A stretch of 64,000 bases of DNA from Xenorhabdus hominickii (GCF_002632725.1 NZ_NJAI01000001.1:867077-931076); one strand, 5' to 3'. Numbered from the stretch's first letter, positions 31,150 to 40,600 are shown. Notes: a model not told the origin generated them from the letters alone. Numbers and translations are program-made.

Positions 31150-31563
31150 ATGCCGAATTCAGACAACGATCAAGCTGTTCGCCTTGATAAATGGTTGTGG
31201 GCTGCCCGTTTTTATAAGACTCGTTCCATTGCACGTGAAATGATTGCTGGAGGAAAAGTTCATTATAATGGGCAGCGAAGTAAGCCGAGTAAACTGGTTG
31301 AGTTGAATGCAGAGATCAAACTGCGTCAGGGAAATGATGAGAAAACGGTGACTGTCTTGGCATTGGGTAGTCACAGGCGTAGTGCTACTGAAGCACAGCA
31401 ACTTTATCAAGAAACGGCGGGAAGCATTACTAATCGGGAAAAAATGTCATTGGCCCGTAAAATGAATGCGCTTACGATGCCGCATCCTGATCGCCGCCCA
31501 GATAAAAAAGAGCGGCGTACACTGATTAAATTCAAGAATACAAAATTAAATGAGTCGGAATAA
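31150..31563 (+). CDS. hslR: Heat shock protein 15 (ribosome-associated S4-domain protein)
   Basis: 137 residues. The N-terminal S4 RNA-binding domain (about 9-70, with VRLDKWLWAARFYKTR and GGKVHYNGQRSKPS) binds 50S subunits carrying a nascent chain so they can be recycled; a basic C-terminal tail follows. It precedes hslO by 25 bp, as in E. coli. Confidence 0.95.
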   Translation: MPNSDNDQAVRLDKWLWAARFYKTRSIAREMIAGGKVHYNGQRSKPSKLVELNAEIKLRQGNDEKTVTVLALGSHRRSATEAQQLYQETAGSITNREKMSLARKMNALTMPHPDRRPDKKERRTLIKFKNTKLNESE

Positions 31564-31588
31564 CCGTCTCAGTCAATGAGAGAGATTT

Positions 31589-32461
31589 ATGACCAAGCAT
31601 GACCAATTACACCGCTTTTTGTTTGAAAGCCACTTTGTCAGAGGGGAACTCGTTTCCGTCAGTGAAACTTACCAGCGGATGCTGGAAAATCATCATTTCC
31701 CTCAACCTGTACAGCAATTATTGGGTGAGTTGTTGGTCGCAACCAGCCTGCTGACGGCTACCCTGAAATTCAACGGAGATATTACGGTACAGATTCAGGG
31801 TGATGGGCCGGTCAAACTGGCGGTGATTAATGGTAATAACCAGCAGCAGATGCGTGGTACTGCCCGCATTGATGGTGATGTGAATGCCGCGGGTAGCCTA
31901 CGGGACATGATAGGCAATGGTTATATGGTCATCACTGTGACACCAACAGAAGGTGAGCGTTATCAGGGAGTTGTGGCATTAGAGGGAGAAACGCTGGTGG
32001 AATGTCTGGATGCGTACTTCAAGCAATCCGAACAGTTGTCGACTCGTTTGTTTATCCGCACCGGAATGCAGGATGGAAAAATGACCGCAGGTGGCATGTT
32101 ATTGCAGATCCTGCCGGGTGCACAGGAAGGTAGTGATAATATGCTTGACCATCTGGCACAGCTCACTGCAACCATTAAGGGAGAAGAGTTGTTTACGCTG
32201 GGCGCAGAAGAGATTTTGCATCGACTTTATCATGAAGAAGACATTACGCTATATGAACCTCAGCAGGTTGAATTCCGCTGCACCTGTTCTCAACAACGTT
32301 GTGCTGATACGCTGGTAACATTACCGGATGCTGACCTTCAGGAAGTTTTGCACAACGATGGAAAAATCGATATGGAATGTGAATTCTGCGGTATGCATTA
32401 TATTTTCGATGAGAAAGATATCAATGAAATCAAGTCAATAAAAAAAGAACAATTGCACTGA
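31589..32461 (+). CDS. hslO: Redox-regulated chaperone Hsp33
   Basis: A holdase chaperone activated by oxidation. 290 residues. The C-terminal zinc centre is visible as CTC near residue 231 and CEFC near residue 264 (CXC...CXXC); oxidation of these cysteines releases zinc and unmasks the substrate site. The N-terminal domain has [10 protein letters not shown] and [12 protein letters not shown]. Confidence 0.97.
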   Translation: MTKHDQLHRFLFESHFVRGELVSVSETYQRMLENHHFPQPVQQLLGELLVATSLLTATLKFNGDITVQIQGDGPVKLAVINGNNQQQMRGTARIDGDVNAAGSLRDMIGNGYMVITVTPTEGERYQGVVALEGETLVECLDAYFKQSEQLSTRLFIRTGMQDGKMTAGGMLLQILPGAQEGSDNMLDHLAQLTATIKGEELFTLGAEEILHRLYHEEDITLYEPQQVEFRCTCSQQRCADTLVTLPDADLQEVLHNDGKIDMECEFCGMHYIFDEKDINEIKSIKKEQLH

Positions 32462-32699
32462 TACGATCAATTTATGTGTGAATAAATTTCAGGTTGCAGC
32501 AAATAAAGCTGTAACCTGAAAGATGCAGTAGATATGTTTTTTATTATTAATCCCCCCTTTTATTTCGTGCCCTGTGTCTCATATAGGCTCAAAAAAAATA
32601 ATGTGATTTCAATTTTTTGATAACAATCGCGGTTAATTAGTCATAATTATTTATTATTCTCCGCAGAGATAAAGTAGTCTAACTGACCAGGAGCAACAA

Positions 32700-34319
32700 A
32701 TGAGCGTTACAGGTATTACTGAGCAGGAACTTGCGGTTTATGGCATTTTTGATGTTAGTGAAATTGTTTATAACCCAAGTTATGAATTATTATTCTCTGA
32801 GGAAACAAAGCCCTCTCTACAAGGATATGAGCGTGGCACATTAACTAATCTTGGTGCTATTGCAGTAGATACCGGTATTTTCACTGGACGCTCCCCGAAA
32901 GATAAATATATTGTCCGTGATGACGTCTCTCGCAACACCGTATGGTGGGCTGATCAGGGTAAAGGCAAAAATGATAATAAACCGCTCAGTCAAGAAACTT
33001 GGTCTCATCTCAAGGGGTTAGTAACTCAACAGCTTTCAGGCAAACGTTTGTTTGTGGTGGATGCGTTCTGCGGCGCTAATGCGGATACGCGTTTGAAAGT
33101 ACGTTTTATCACGGAAGTAGCATGGCAGGCTCATTTCGTGAAAAACATGTTTATCCGCCCATCGGACGAAGAGCTGATTAACTTCACACCTGATTTTATT
33201 GTGATGAACGGTGCCAAATGCACGAACCCACAATGGAAAGAGCAGGGTCTGAATTCTGAGAATTTTGTTGCTTTTAACCTGACAGAACGTATGCAATTGA
33301 TCGGCGGTACTTGGTACGGCGGTGAAATGAAAAAAGGGATGTTCTCAATGATGAACTACCTGCTGCCACTGAAAGGCATTGCATCCATGCACTGCTCCGC
33401 CAACGTGGGTGAGAAAGGCGATGTTGCCATTTTCTTTGGTCTTTCCGGTACAGGCAAAACGACTCTTTCTACCGATCCAAAACGTCAGTTGATTGGTGAT
33501 GATGAACATGGCTGGGATGATGACGGCGTGTTTAACTTTGAAGGTGGCTGTTACGCGAAAACCATTAATTTGTCCAAAGAAGCCGAGCCGGATATCTATC
33601 ATGCTATTCGCCGTGATGCTCTGCTGGAAAACGTCACTGTGCTGGCGGAGGGTTCTGTTGACTTCAATGATGGTTCCAAAACAGAAAATACCCGAGTTTC
33701 TTATCCTATTTACCACATTGAAAACATCGTTAAGCCTGTATCAAAAGCAGGACATGCGACTAAAGTGATCTTCCTGACGGCGGATGCGTTCGGCGTATTG
33801 CCTCCGGTTTCCCGTTTAACGCCAGAGCAGACTCAATATCACTTCCTGTCTGGTTTTACTGCGAAACTGGCAGGAACTGAACGTGGTGTGACGGAACCAA
33901 CCCCAACTTTCTCTGCTTGTTTCGGTGCGGCATTCTTGTCACTGCATCCGACCCAGTATGCCGAAGTGCTGGTTAAACGTATGCAGGAATCAGGTGCGAA
34001 GGCTTATCTGGTCAATACTGGCTGGAATGGCACAGGCAAACGTATTTCTATCAAAGATACCCGTGCGATTATCGATGCGATCCTAAGTGGCGACATTGAA
34101 GATGCGGACACCATTGAACTACCGATTTTTGATTTGGCGATCCCGACCGCACTGCAGGGTGTTGATACCGGGATTTTAGATCCTCGTAACACCTACGCGG
34201 ATAAATCTGAGTGGGATGTTAAGGCGAAAGATCTGGCGCAGCGTTTTGTCGATAACTTCGATAAATACACAGATACCGCAGCGGGAGCTGCATTGGTGAA
34301 GGCTGGCCCTAAACTGTAA
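32700..34319 (+). CDS. pckA: Phosphoenolpyruvate carboxykinase (ATP)
   Basis: Oxaloacetate + ATP to PEP + CO2 in gluconeogenesis; 539 residues, as in E. coli (540). Motifs: [11 protein letters not shown], the P-loop [11 protein letters not shown] (about 247-257), the metal site GDDEHGWDD, and RVSYPIYHI. The 238-bp leader before the ATG should carry its promoter; AGGAG is 6 bases upstream of the start. Confidence 0.98.
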   Translation: MSVTGITEQELAVYGIFDVSEIVYNPSYELLFSEETKPSLQGYERGTLTNLGAIAVDTGIFTGRSPKDKYIVRDDVSRNTVWWADQGKGKNDNKPLSQETWSHLKGLVTQQLSGKRLFVVDAFCGANADTRLKVRFITEVAWQAHFVKNMFIRPSDEELINFTPDFIVMNGAKCTNPQWKEQGLNSENFVAFNLTERMQLIGGTWYGGEMKKGMFSMMNYLLPLKGIASMHCSANVGEKGDVAIFFGLSGTGKTTLSTDPKRQLIGDDEHGWDDDGVFNFEGGCYAKTINLSKEAEPDIYHAIRRDALLENVTVLAEGSVDFNDGSKTENTRVSYPIYHIENIVKPVSKAGHATKVIFLTADAFGVLPPVSRLTPEQTQYHFLSGFTAKLAGTERGVTEPTPTFSACFGAAFLSLHPTQYAEVLVKRMQESGAKAYLVNTGWNGTGKRISIKDTRAIIDAILSGDIEDADTIELPIFDLAIPTALQGVDTGILDPRNTYADKSEWDVKAKDLAQRFVDNFDKYTDTAAGAALVKAGPKL

Positions 34320-34345
34320 TGGTTCGCTAATTAAACTCATGAATA

Positions 34346-34369
34346 GACCCTGTCCAGTCGGATAGGGTC
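34346..34369 (+). terminator. pckA terminator (weak T tract)
   Basis: GACCCTGTCC AGTC GGATAGGGTC forms a 10-bp stem just after pckA, followed by ATTTACTTC. The stem is strong but the T tract is poor. Confidence 0.6.
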
Positions 34370-34498
34370 ATTTACTTCGTCCAGTCTTCAATATCCAATC
34401 CAACAACCATAATTCACCCTCAATAAAATGGTCAATATAAGTCTGTGCTAATGCCAGGTATAGGCTTGCTTAAGATTATAAGTGAATGGAATATCAGG

Positions 34499-34526
34499 AA
34501 AAAAAAGCCAACATTATTAGTTGGCT
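34499..34526 (-). terminator. ryhB intrinsic terminator
   Basis: AGCCAAC TAATAAT GTTGGCT followed by eight T on the minus strand. It would also end any read-through from the LuxCE-like operon upstream. Confidence 0.92.
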
Positions 34527-34602
34527 TATAAAGTAAACACTGGAAGCAATGTGAGCAATGTCGTACTTTCACATGGACCCTGAAGGTGGTGCACTGAAAG
34601 TG
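34499..34602 (-). ncRNA. ryhB: RyhB-type iron-responsive small RNA
   Basis: Read on the minus strand, 34565-34538 gives ACGACATTGCTCACATTGC followed by TTCCAGT, which is the conserved core of RyhB that pairs with target mRNAs such as sodB and sdh. It is preceded by GAAAGT (GAAAGC in E. coli) and followed by the terminator hairpin AGCCAACTAATAATGTTGGCT and a run of eight T. The expected start is near 34602, below a -35 TTTACA, an 18-base spacer and a -10 TATCAT overlapped by a Fur box. Length about 104 nt, against 90 in E. coli. With Hfq it should silence iron-using proteins when iron is low. Neighbours differ from E. coli (yhhX/yhhY). Confidence 0.92.
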
Positions 34603-34603
34603 T

Positions 34604-34638
34604 TAATAATGATAATCGTTCTCAATATCATTTGTAAA
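34604..34638 (-). promoter_or_regulatory. ryhB promoter with overlapping Fur box
   Basis: On the minus strand: TTTACA (34638-34633), 18 bases, TATCAT (34614-34609). TGAGAACGATTATCATTATTA (34624-34604) is a good Fur-box match spanning the -10 region, the same arrangement as E. coli ryhB. Confidence 0.8.
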
Positions 34639-34670
34639 GTGTTTTTTTAATCAATTTCACTAAAGTGCGA

Positions 34671-35651
34671 TCACTGTATATTGCTACTGTTTCCCAATTC
34701 CATTTGGTAGAGATTTTGTGTCCCTGAGTCGTAAAACTGATATTGTGTCAATTGGTAGCCTCGCAGCCAGAGCAAAAACCATCCATCATATGAGTCGGGA
34801 CATAGCCCGGCGAATCGAAATCCCCCTTTTTTGAGCTGCGAGTATAATCCCAGCGCTTCTTCACAAGCGGGCAGTTTTAAATAGATTAATTGTCCGGCAG
34901 GAAAATCGATGACTTCTGACAAAAAGCCAGCCGGGATCTCGTTGAGTATGATCTCCAAACGTCGTCCATATTTTTTGATAGTAAACGGTTGGGGGGGCGA
35001 TAATTGATGGCAAATTGCTTGATGACACGTTGTCTTATGACATATGGGTTGTTCACTTCGTGATGCTTCACCAACATATTGACTGATCTGGGCGACCCAA
35101 TTCCGCCAAGGTTGCGGCCAGTTCAGTTTAGGCAATGGCAATGATTTAAGCGGCAAGATGCCTTGAACGATACTTTCAGGCTCAGGAAGCCCAAATGGAG
35201 ATTCGACATAGTCCAGCATCAGAGCTGTAGAGTGAAAGCCTAAATTTCGAGCGATAAACTGGCTTTTAGGATGCGAACATACCTGTTTTATCGTCAATAA
35301 ATTATAGCTTTGCTCTTTTGCATAGTGGCATAAATAACTGCCCAGAGACTTAGCCACACCCTTACCCTGAAAGTCGGGATATACTGCAATGAGCGCAAGT
35401 TCAGCATGATTTTGCTGCTCGGTATCTTTAACCAGTGAAGCGTGACCAATCAGTTGTCCTTGATGGAACGCTAAGGCTGAATACCATCGGCCCGTGATTT
35501 GATAATCATCGATAAGTCTTGGCAAATAGATGTCAGGATAGACATAAGTATCACCGTAAACCTCACGGAACAGTTGGCTGATTTTTTTATCATCGCCTGA
35601 CTGGTAGTTTCGAATCTGAATATCGGGAGGGAAGATAGTCATCGGTTTCAA
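34671..35651 (-). CDS. GNAT acetyltransferase with extra C-terminal domain
   Basis: 326 residues. An N-terminal GNAT domain (about 10-150) carries the acetyl-CoA loop FQGKGVAKSLG (about 94-104) preceded by the beta-4 strand LALIAVYP. A linker at 198-220 contains three CH dipeptides five residues apart (CHKTT CHQAI CHQ). A separate C-terminal alpha/beta domain (about 222-320) was not recognised. Last gene of the four-gene operon, 3 bases after the preceding stop; ryhB begins about 70 bp further on. It presumably N- or O-acylates a product of the pathway; the substrate is unknown. Confidence 0.75.
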   Translation of the reverse strand: MKPMTIFPPDIQIRNYQSGDDKKISQLFREVYGDTYVYPDIYLPRLIDDYQITGRWYSALAFHQGQLIGHASLVKDTEQQNHAELALIAVYPDFQGKGVAKSLGSYLCHYAKEQSYNLLTIKQVCSHPKSQFIARNLGFHSTALMLDYVESPFGLPEPESIVQGILPLKSLPLPKLNWPQPWRNWVAQISQYVGEASRSEQPICHKTTCHQAICHQLSPPQPFTIKKYGRRLEIILNEIPAGFLSEVIDFPAGQLIYLKLPACEEALGLYSQLKKGGFRFAGLCPDSYDGWFLLWLRGYQLTQYQFYDSGTQNLYQMELGNSSNIQ

Positions 35652-35654
35652 CCT

Positions 35655-36914
35655 TTAGTTATAACTACGCAGATCCACAACCCGCTGTAATTTTCCTGAG
35701 CGTGGATGCGTATACATACCATCGATATTGGTTTGAACAATCTCCAACATATTTTGATGTATGCAAGCCTCTTCCAAATTTGGAAAGGCAGTCAGTACCC
35801 TATGGCGTATTTTATCGATATCGACAGTTTGGAGGCTTGCCACCAACAGCCTGATTTTATCTTGTCCTGCAATCTGGCTGAGTTCCAATTGCCAGGCCAG
35901 AAGCTCCGTTTGTTGCGATAATTGTGTAGCTAAGTCATCAGGAAATAATGACAGAGTGCCAAACCGAATACGGTAGCCTTGATTAGCACGCCCTTGCAGG
36001 GCAAATTTACGGTACTCCTGCTCGGGTTCACACCAGCAAGCCAAGTCGCCAGTAGGATAGCGGATCACCGGCATGAGTTTTCGTTGTAGGTTAGTGACAA
36101 CCAACAAACCGCATTGACCCGGAGTTGTGATCGGCTGGTGAGTAATCTCATCGACGATCTCAATAATCGTGTCGTACTCAAAGACTCGGTGCTCTCCCTG
36201 CTTACATTCAGGGTCAGCAAAACCGATCAAGCCTGCATCAACGCTGGCACATCCTATTGACCCCAAACGAGCGTGAGGAAAAACCTGTCGTATGATGGCT
36301 GTTTGGGCATCAAACAGACTCTCTCCACCATAAAGAATGGTTTCTACCATCGGTAATGTTTGATCCGTATCTTTCAGGTAGTGGGCGAAGCGGATTAACT
36401 GCACTGGCACTCCTGCCAGTACATTGATGTTGTGAAGCTGGATATTGTGGACTAGTAATTCGTTTTCAACTTTACAGGTAAACGGAAATTCCAATAGAGG
36501 AAGTGACGCATTCGACAATGCGCCGTGGATGAATATAAAGCTAGTATAAAGATCACCAGCAAAGAACAGGTTAGCCACCCGATCTCCCGGTTTCAACTGA
36601 CGGGCAAGTCCTTGACCAAAGGAATGAATAAATGCTTTCCACTCCAGTTGGCTGAAAACCGACAGACGGCCATCGCTGGTTGAACCACCGGTTTTAAACA
36701 CATGACCACTTTCCAACGGTGCAGTCAGAACTGGCCATGTTGGCAAATTTTGTGAATTAGCCCAGTAATCACTAGGATCGACCAGCGGCAAATCTTTCAG
36801 AGTCCAGTTATCGGGAATGGATTTGTAGAGCGCTCGGTAGTAGGCAGAATGCTCGCGTGAATGATGGAGCAAATCAATCAATGTTGTTCTGGCTATCATC
36901 TTAATTTCACTCAA
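35655..36914 (-). CDS. PaaK-like adenylate-forming enzyme
   Basis: 419 residues similar in layout to phenylacetate-CoA ligase and coenzyme F390 synthetase. The ATP-binding loop is FKTGGSTSDGR (about 73-83), followed by LYGGESL and VIRYPTGDLACW, and a C-terminal RSGKLQRVVDLR that takes the place of the usual K-containing A10 motif. It should activate a carboxylate as acyl-AMP and may pass it to CoA or a protein thiol. Its start is the base after the stop of the preceding gene, so translation is coupled. Substrate unknown. Confidence 0.75.
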   Translation of the reverse strand: MSEIKMIARTTLIDLLHHSREHSAYYRALYKSIPDNWTLKDLPLVDPSDYWANSQNLPTWPVLTAPLESGHVFKTGGSTSDGRLSVFSQLEWKAFIHSFGQGLARQLKPGDRVANLFFAGDLYTSFIFIHGALSNASLPLLEFPFTCKVENELLVHNIQLHNINVLAGVPVQLIRFAHYLKDTDQTLPMVETILYGGESLFDAQTAIIRQVFPHARLGSIGCASVDAGLIGFADPECKQGEHRVFEYDTIIEIVDEITHQPITTPGQCGLLVVTNLQRKLMPVIRYPTGDLACWCEPEQEYRKFALQGRANQGYRIRFGTLSLFPDDLATQLSQQTELLAWQLELSQIAGQDKIRLLVASLQTVDIDKIRHRVLTAFPNLEEACIHQNMLEIVQTNIDGMYTHPRSGKLQRVVDLRSYN

Positions 36915-39329
36915 TTAATATTTACGCAAATCCATGAATAATGGTGTTTTTCCACTGTGTGTATTTTGATGGAACGCTGTTGCTGATGAATAAATAATAT
37001 CTAAATTCAATAGCTTTCCTTCAACGACTTCAGCGAGTTTGTCATCCTGCAATAAACACTGGCGGACTGCTGCTGTATCGGCGTTATCAACCAGAAGCTG
37101 AACGCTATCGATACCATCATCGTCATGGTTGATTACCCATTGCACAGGTAATCCCAGTTGTTTAGATAAATCTGCCAGATTGACAAAAATGCTTCCCACG
37201 CGTAACAGGGAGCCATTGCGCCCCATAAGCTGGAAGCGTCGTGAAGAGAGTCCACAAGAACAAGGTTGATTGATCCAGCAGCCGAGATCGCCCAAGTCGT
37301 AGCGCTGGACAGGTTGGGCTTCTCGATGCCGGGAGGTAAACACCAAGCGGCCGGTTTCACCTTCTGCTACTGGTTGGTCATTTTCTACATTGAGGATTTC
37401 CAGCCACTGGGTATCATCCATTAAATGGAAAATACCGTCTTCGCTGGCTGTACACGCATGACCCATTGGGCCAGCATCCACTGAACCATAGATTGTTGAA
37501 CGTATCAGGGTAACGCCAAAACCAGTCAGGAAAGCCCTCTGGTTTTTGTTCAGGTGCTCGCCACCCAAAAACAGTTTACGTATTCCACCATACTGACGTA
37601 ATTTGGCCTCTTCATTCAGAAATAGCCTATGTACTGTGCTTGGCATTCCTACCAGCGTATTCACTCGTTGTTTTACGATAAAATCAGCAATTTCACTGAA
37701 ATCATTGTCGGCGGGACCGCCCATTGGATATTGAGCCACACTTAACTTATCCAATATGGTGAAAAAGCTCATCATTCCGCCGTACAATTTTCCGCCATAC
37801 AACAAATTCATGACGTGATCGGTTGTAGGCTCAAGCCCCGAAGCGAATACGCCATCGGCTGCCGCCTGCATTTGCCTGTGGTAATCATGGTAACTGTAAG
37901 CAGCCAGTTTCGGTTCACCTGTGCTGCCACCGCTACGGAAAAACAGGCGTGCTTTATCATTTGGCACCAATGCCTGAAAATCAGCTTTATTCATCACCGG
38001 AATATTTTCCAGCCCCTGTGGACGAGAAGGTGGAAGATCAAGGTGGGCGCAGCCAGTCAGTAGGTCGGAAGCTAGGCTGACAGAGACGCGTTTAGTCAGG
38101 CGTGATAATGCGTAAACACCATCGTGTGGCTCACCGCTATAGCCGTCATGCATCTGACCTGCGGGCGTGATGCGGCTGACTCCTGCTGCAAACAGGGCAT
38201 GGCTCATTTCCGCAATATTTTCCTGATGCGTCATCAACGCACAGCTTTGTAGATGGTTACGCCAAGGCTGCAAAATAGTACATAGCCGTTGACGCGGAGC
38301 CGGACGAATCTGCAATGTGCGGAATAGGGGGGATGCGGCTAATTCCTCTTCGTGTCGCCATATTACCCGCCATCCGGCAGACTGCCAGATTTCCCCATTT
38401 AGCTGTGTAAACGCGAAATCGAGTTCTTGAAAAGCGGTTTGAGTCGTAATTTCAGCGTATTCCTGAATATCCGGCTTAAGTGCTGAGTGCAATCCGGCAC
38501 GGCGTTGCAGAGCGGCTGCCATGAGTTGCCCGATATGCTGCAAAACGTCTGGATCGTCGCTATCGACCAGCAAACATTGTGGGCTGGAACAGGCTTGCTG
38601 ATCATAACGACAAACATCATCCGCCAATGCATCCAACTGAGCATCATTAACGGCTTCTGGACTCAGCCAAGCAATGCTGATGCGATGCCCCCAATCTACC
38701 CAGCGACAACCTGCTGGTAATTGCGCACGAATGGACGCCAGAGCAGAGTCGCTGCCCCAGGCAGAAACCGCGTCGGCCTGACTCAGCAACTCTGTGAGTT
38801 GTGTTACGGGTAAAGGTAATACAGCCACCCGATTTGCCAGATCACCGGAGAGATCGTGCGCTAAAAATGCGTCTAGAAGCTGTGCACTAAATCCATTATC
38901 GCTGCTGCTGGGGCGTAACCAGTTGATGTTACCGACCAGCAAACTTTCTATCACAGCCATAAAGGGTAATAGCTCTGCATTAGAGGGCGTTATATGGACG
39001 ACCAATCCCAGCGGCTTCCAAGTTTCATAGCGATTTTGGTTATAATCGAATCGACGCAGTGAAAAGGCATTTTGCCCGAGTTCCCGCTCCAGCTTGGCTT
39101 GTAGGGTTTCTCGCTGGCAGAAGGAGATAAGAGTTTCCCGGGTTTGGGCATCAAACAAGGGATGATCATCTAAATGGGACAAATAATCAGTAAAGCGTTG
39201 TGCGCAATCAAGTACCTGTTCGGAAGTATGCGGATGTGCCAGTAATTCCGGCAACTGCGCACGTAATTTTGCGATTTCTTGTCCTGCTAACTGCTCTGAA
39301 GAAAGTGACTTATTATTTATTGTATTCAT
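36915..39329 (-). CDS. LuxC-type acyl reductase fused to PaaK-like adenylating domain
   Basis: 804 residues in two parts. Residues about 1-425 are a LuxC-like acyl-CoA/acyl-protein reductase (aldehyde-dehydrogenase fold): HITPSN at 112-117 and the active-site region DQQACSSPQ with Cys247 as the likely acylated nucleophile. Residues about 440-804 are an adenylate-forming domain with RSGGSTGEPK (465-474), LFLGGEHL, IYGSVDAG and QRYDLGDLG. One chain could therefore activate an acid and reduce it to an aldehyde. It lies 10 bp after the LuxE-like gene. Luciferase LuxC has no such fusion. Substrate unknown. Confidence 0.8.
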   Translation of the reverse strand: MNTINNKSLSSEQLAGQEIAKLRAQLPELLAHPHTSEQVLDCAQRFTDYLSHLDDHPLFDAQTRETLISFCQRETLQAKLERELGQNAFSLRRFDYNQNRYETWKPLGLVVHITPSNAELLPFMAVIESLLVGNINWLRPSSSDNGFSAQLLDAFLAHDLSGDLANRVAVLPLPVTQLTELLSQADAVSAWGSDSALASIRAQLPAGCRWVDWGHRISIAWLSPEAVNDAQLDALADDVCRYDQQACSSPQCLLVDSDDPDVLQHIGQLMAAALQRRAGLHSALKPDIQEYAEITTQTAFQELDFAFTQLNGEIWQSAGWRVIWRHEEELAASPLFRTLQIRPAPRQRLCTILQPWRNHLQSCALMTHQENIAEMSHALFAAGVSRITPAGQMHDGYSGEPHDGVYALSRLTKRVSVSLASDLLTGCAHLDLPPSRPQGLENIPVMNKADFQALVPNDKARLFFRSGGSTGEPKLAAYSYHDYHRQMQAAADGVFASGLEPTTDHVMNLLYGGKLYGGMMSFFTILDKLSVAQYPMGGPADNDFSEIADFIVKQRVNTLVGMPSTVHRLFLNEEAKLRQYGGIRKLFLGGEHLNKNQRAFLTGFGVTLIRSTIYGSVDAGPMGHACTASEDGIFHLMDDTQWLEILNVENDQPVAEGETGRLVFTSRHREAQPVQRYDLGDLGCWINQPCSCGLSSRRFQLMGRNGSLLRVGSIFVNLADLSKQLGLPVQWVINHDDDGIDSVQLLVDNADTAAVRQCLLQDDKLAEVVEGKLLNLDIIYSSATAFHQNTHSGKTPLFMDLRKY

Positions 39330-39339
39330 GGAAGATATC

Positions 39340-40482
39340 TCAGGAACCCTTAATTAATTCTGAAGCGGCAATAGCACAACTACGACCTTTACTGGTGCCT
39401 GCACGGCCAAGCAACTCAAACCAATCTGTGTTCAGCTCACACCCGCAGCTATCACCAGAATGCAGCACGGCAAGGTCGCTTGTAACGATGCTGTGGGCAG
39501 GACAGGACGTGATATAAGGTGATGTAAAATGGAGAAAACCCGGCTTTCCATAAGGTTGTTGTGATAAATCGGCAGTATGTCGTATGTAAGCTCGGGAATA
39601 GGCTGGTACATGAAAATGGTGGTGCGAACATTCCACGTAAGGTACGGGATGCTCAACCGAACCGTAGCCATCGCGGCAGCGTATATCTGGAATCCCCAGT
39701 TGCTCAGTCACCCGTTGATACAGTTTTTGTTTAGGGATCGATTTATCAGCGTGTGTCTTCCAGCCGCCGCCAAGGAAGACCAATGATTCCGGATGCAATT
39801 TCAATGCAGGCAGCCCCATCTGTTCCATTCTTTGCAGGGTAAACCACAAAAATGCGGGGAAACCGAAAATACGCACCGGCAGCCCTTCTTGAGCAAATTG
39901 CTGGAGTGCCGCAATCGTACCGAAGGGATCAAACTCATTACCTTGCCCGTTATGACGCAACGCGTAATAAGAACGATTTACAGGTGCATATTTACACAGG
40001 AACTGGTCGGTATAGGCGGTACCCAGAGTTATGGTACCCGCAGGTTCGTAGCTAAGCAGTAGGTAATTACAGGGTTGATTGGAGGTATTCCAGCCATAAT
40101 AATTAAAAATACAGTCCACCATATGCTGAGCCGCTGTAATGCTTTCAGTATCATAGCGCATGCGACTCTTTTGACCGGTGGTTCCGGATGAGGTCAGTTC
40201 CAGCGCATCTTGTGCACTATCACTGAGTATCAGATTACGCTTGAAATAGTTGGCAAACAGCAGAGGTAGCTTTGACCAGTCATTCAACTTCATGAGCGTT
40301 TGTTTATCCAGACCATGATCTGCCAACCACGGTTCATAACCGGGAGTATGTTCGCAGTGATATAGAGTTAATTCCCGCATGGCAGCATCAAATAATGCAT
40401 CATATTCGGCACAAGCACGATAAGGGTGCTCAATAGCACACAGTGCTTTAACGTGATTTAAATTTTGCATATTAGGACTCAT
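39340..40482 (-). CDS. LuxE-like acyl-protein synthetase
   Basis: 380 residues of the LuxE (acyl-protein synthetase) family. The ATP loop LTSSGTTGQKS is at 96-106; LPLLFANYFK and LLSYEPAG are typical of the family, and FLGGGWK and DGYGSVEHP follow. In bioluminescence LuxE activates a fatty acid as acyl-AMP, moves it onto its own cysteine and hands it to LuxC. First gene of the operon, 10 bp before the LuxC/PaaK fusion. No luxA, luxB or luxD is present, so the role is not light emission. Confidence 0.82.
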   Translation of the reverse strand: MSPNMQNLNHVKALCAIEHPYRACAEYDALFDAAMRELTLYHCEHTPGYEPWLADHGLDKQTLMKLNDWSKLPLLFANYFKRNLILSDSAQDALELTSSGTTGQKSRMRYDTESITAAQHMVDCIFNYYGWNTSNQPCNYLLLSYEPAGTITLGTAYTDQFLCKYAPVNRSYYALRHNGQGNEFDPFGTIAALQQFAQEGLPVRIFGFPAFLWFTLQRMEQMGLPALKLHPESLVFLGGGWKTHADKSIPKQKLYQRVTEQLGIPDIRCRDGYGSVEHPVPYVECSHHHFHVPAYSRAYIRHTADLSQQPYGKPGFLHFTSPYITSCPAHSIVTSDLAVLHSGDSCGCELNTDWFELLGRAGTSKGRSCAIAASELIKGS

Positions 40483-40530
40483 TGTTAAGTAACAATCGCA
40501 AAGGATTGCTAATTGTAGGAAATTATAATC

Positions 40531-40600
40531 GATATCTTTATTTAATATTTGGCGTGATAATTTCTAATGGTCATTATTTATAATAACAAATAAAGATATC
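40531..40600. promoter_or_regulatory. 13-bp perfect inverted repeat, candidate operator pair
   Basis: GATATCTTTATTT at 40531-40543 and its exact reverse complement AAATAAAGATATC at 40588-40600 flank 44 bases. They lie 49-118 bp upstream of the LuxE-like start. They may bind a dimeric regulator at two sites or form a loop; the function is inferred from position alone. Confidence 0.5.

Noticed and set aside
34604..34624. Fur box as an operator for the LuxCE-like operon or pckA
   Set aside because: It lies downstream of both; it overlaps the -10 element of the RyhB-type sRNA, which explains it.
34671..40482. Bioluminescence (lux) operon
   Set aside because: LuxC- and LuxE-like parts are present but there is no luxA, luxB or luxD, and the fusion architecture differs from the Photorhabdus lux operon.
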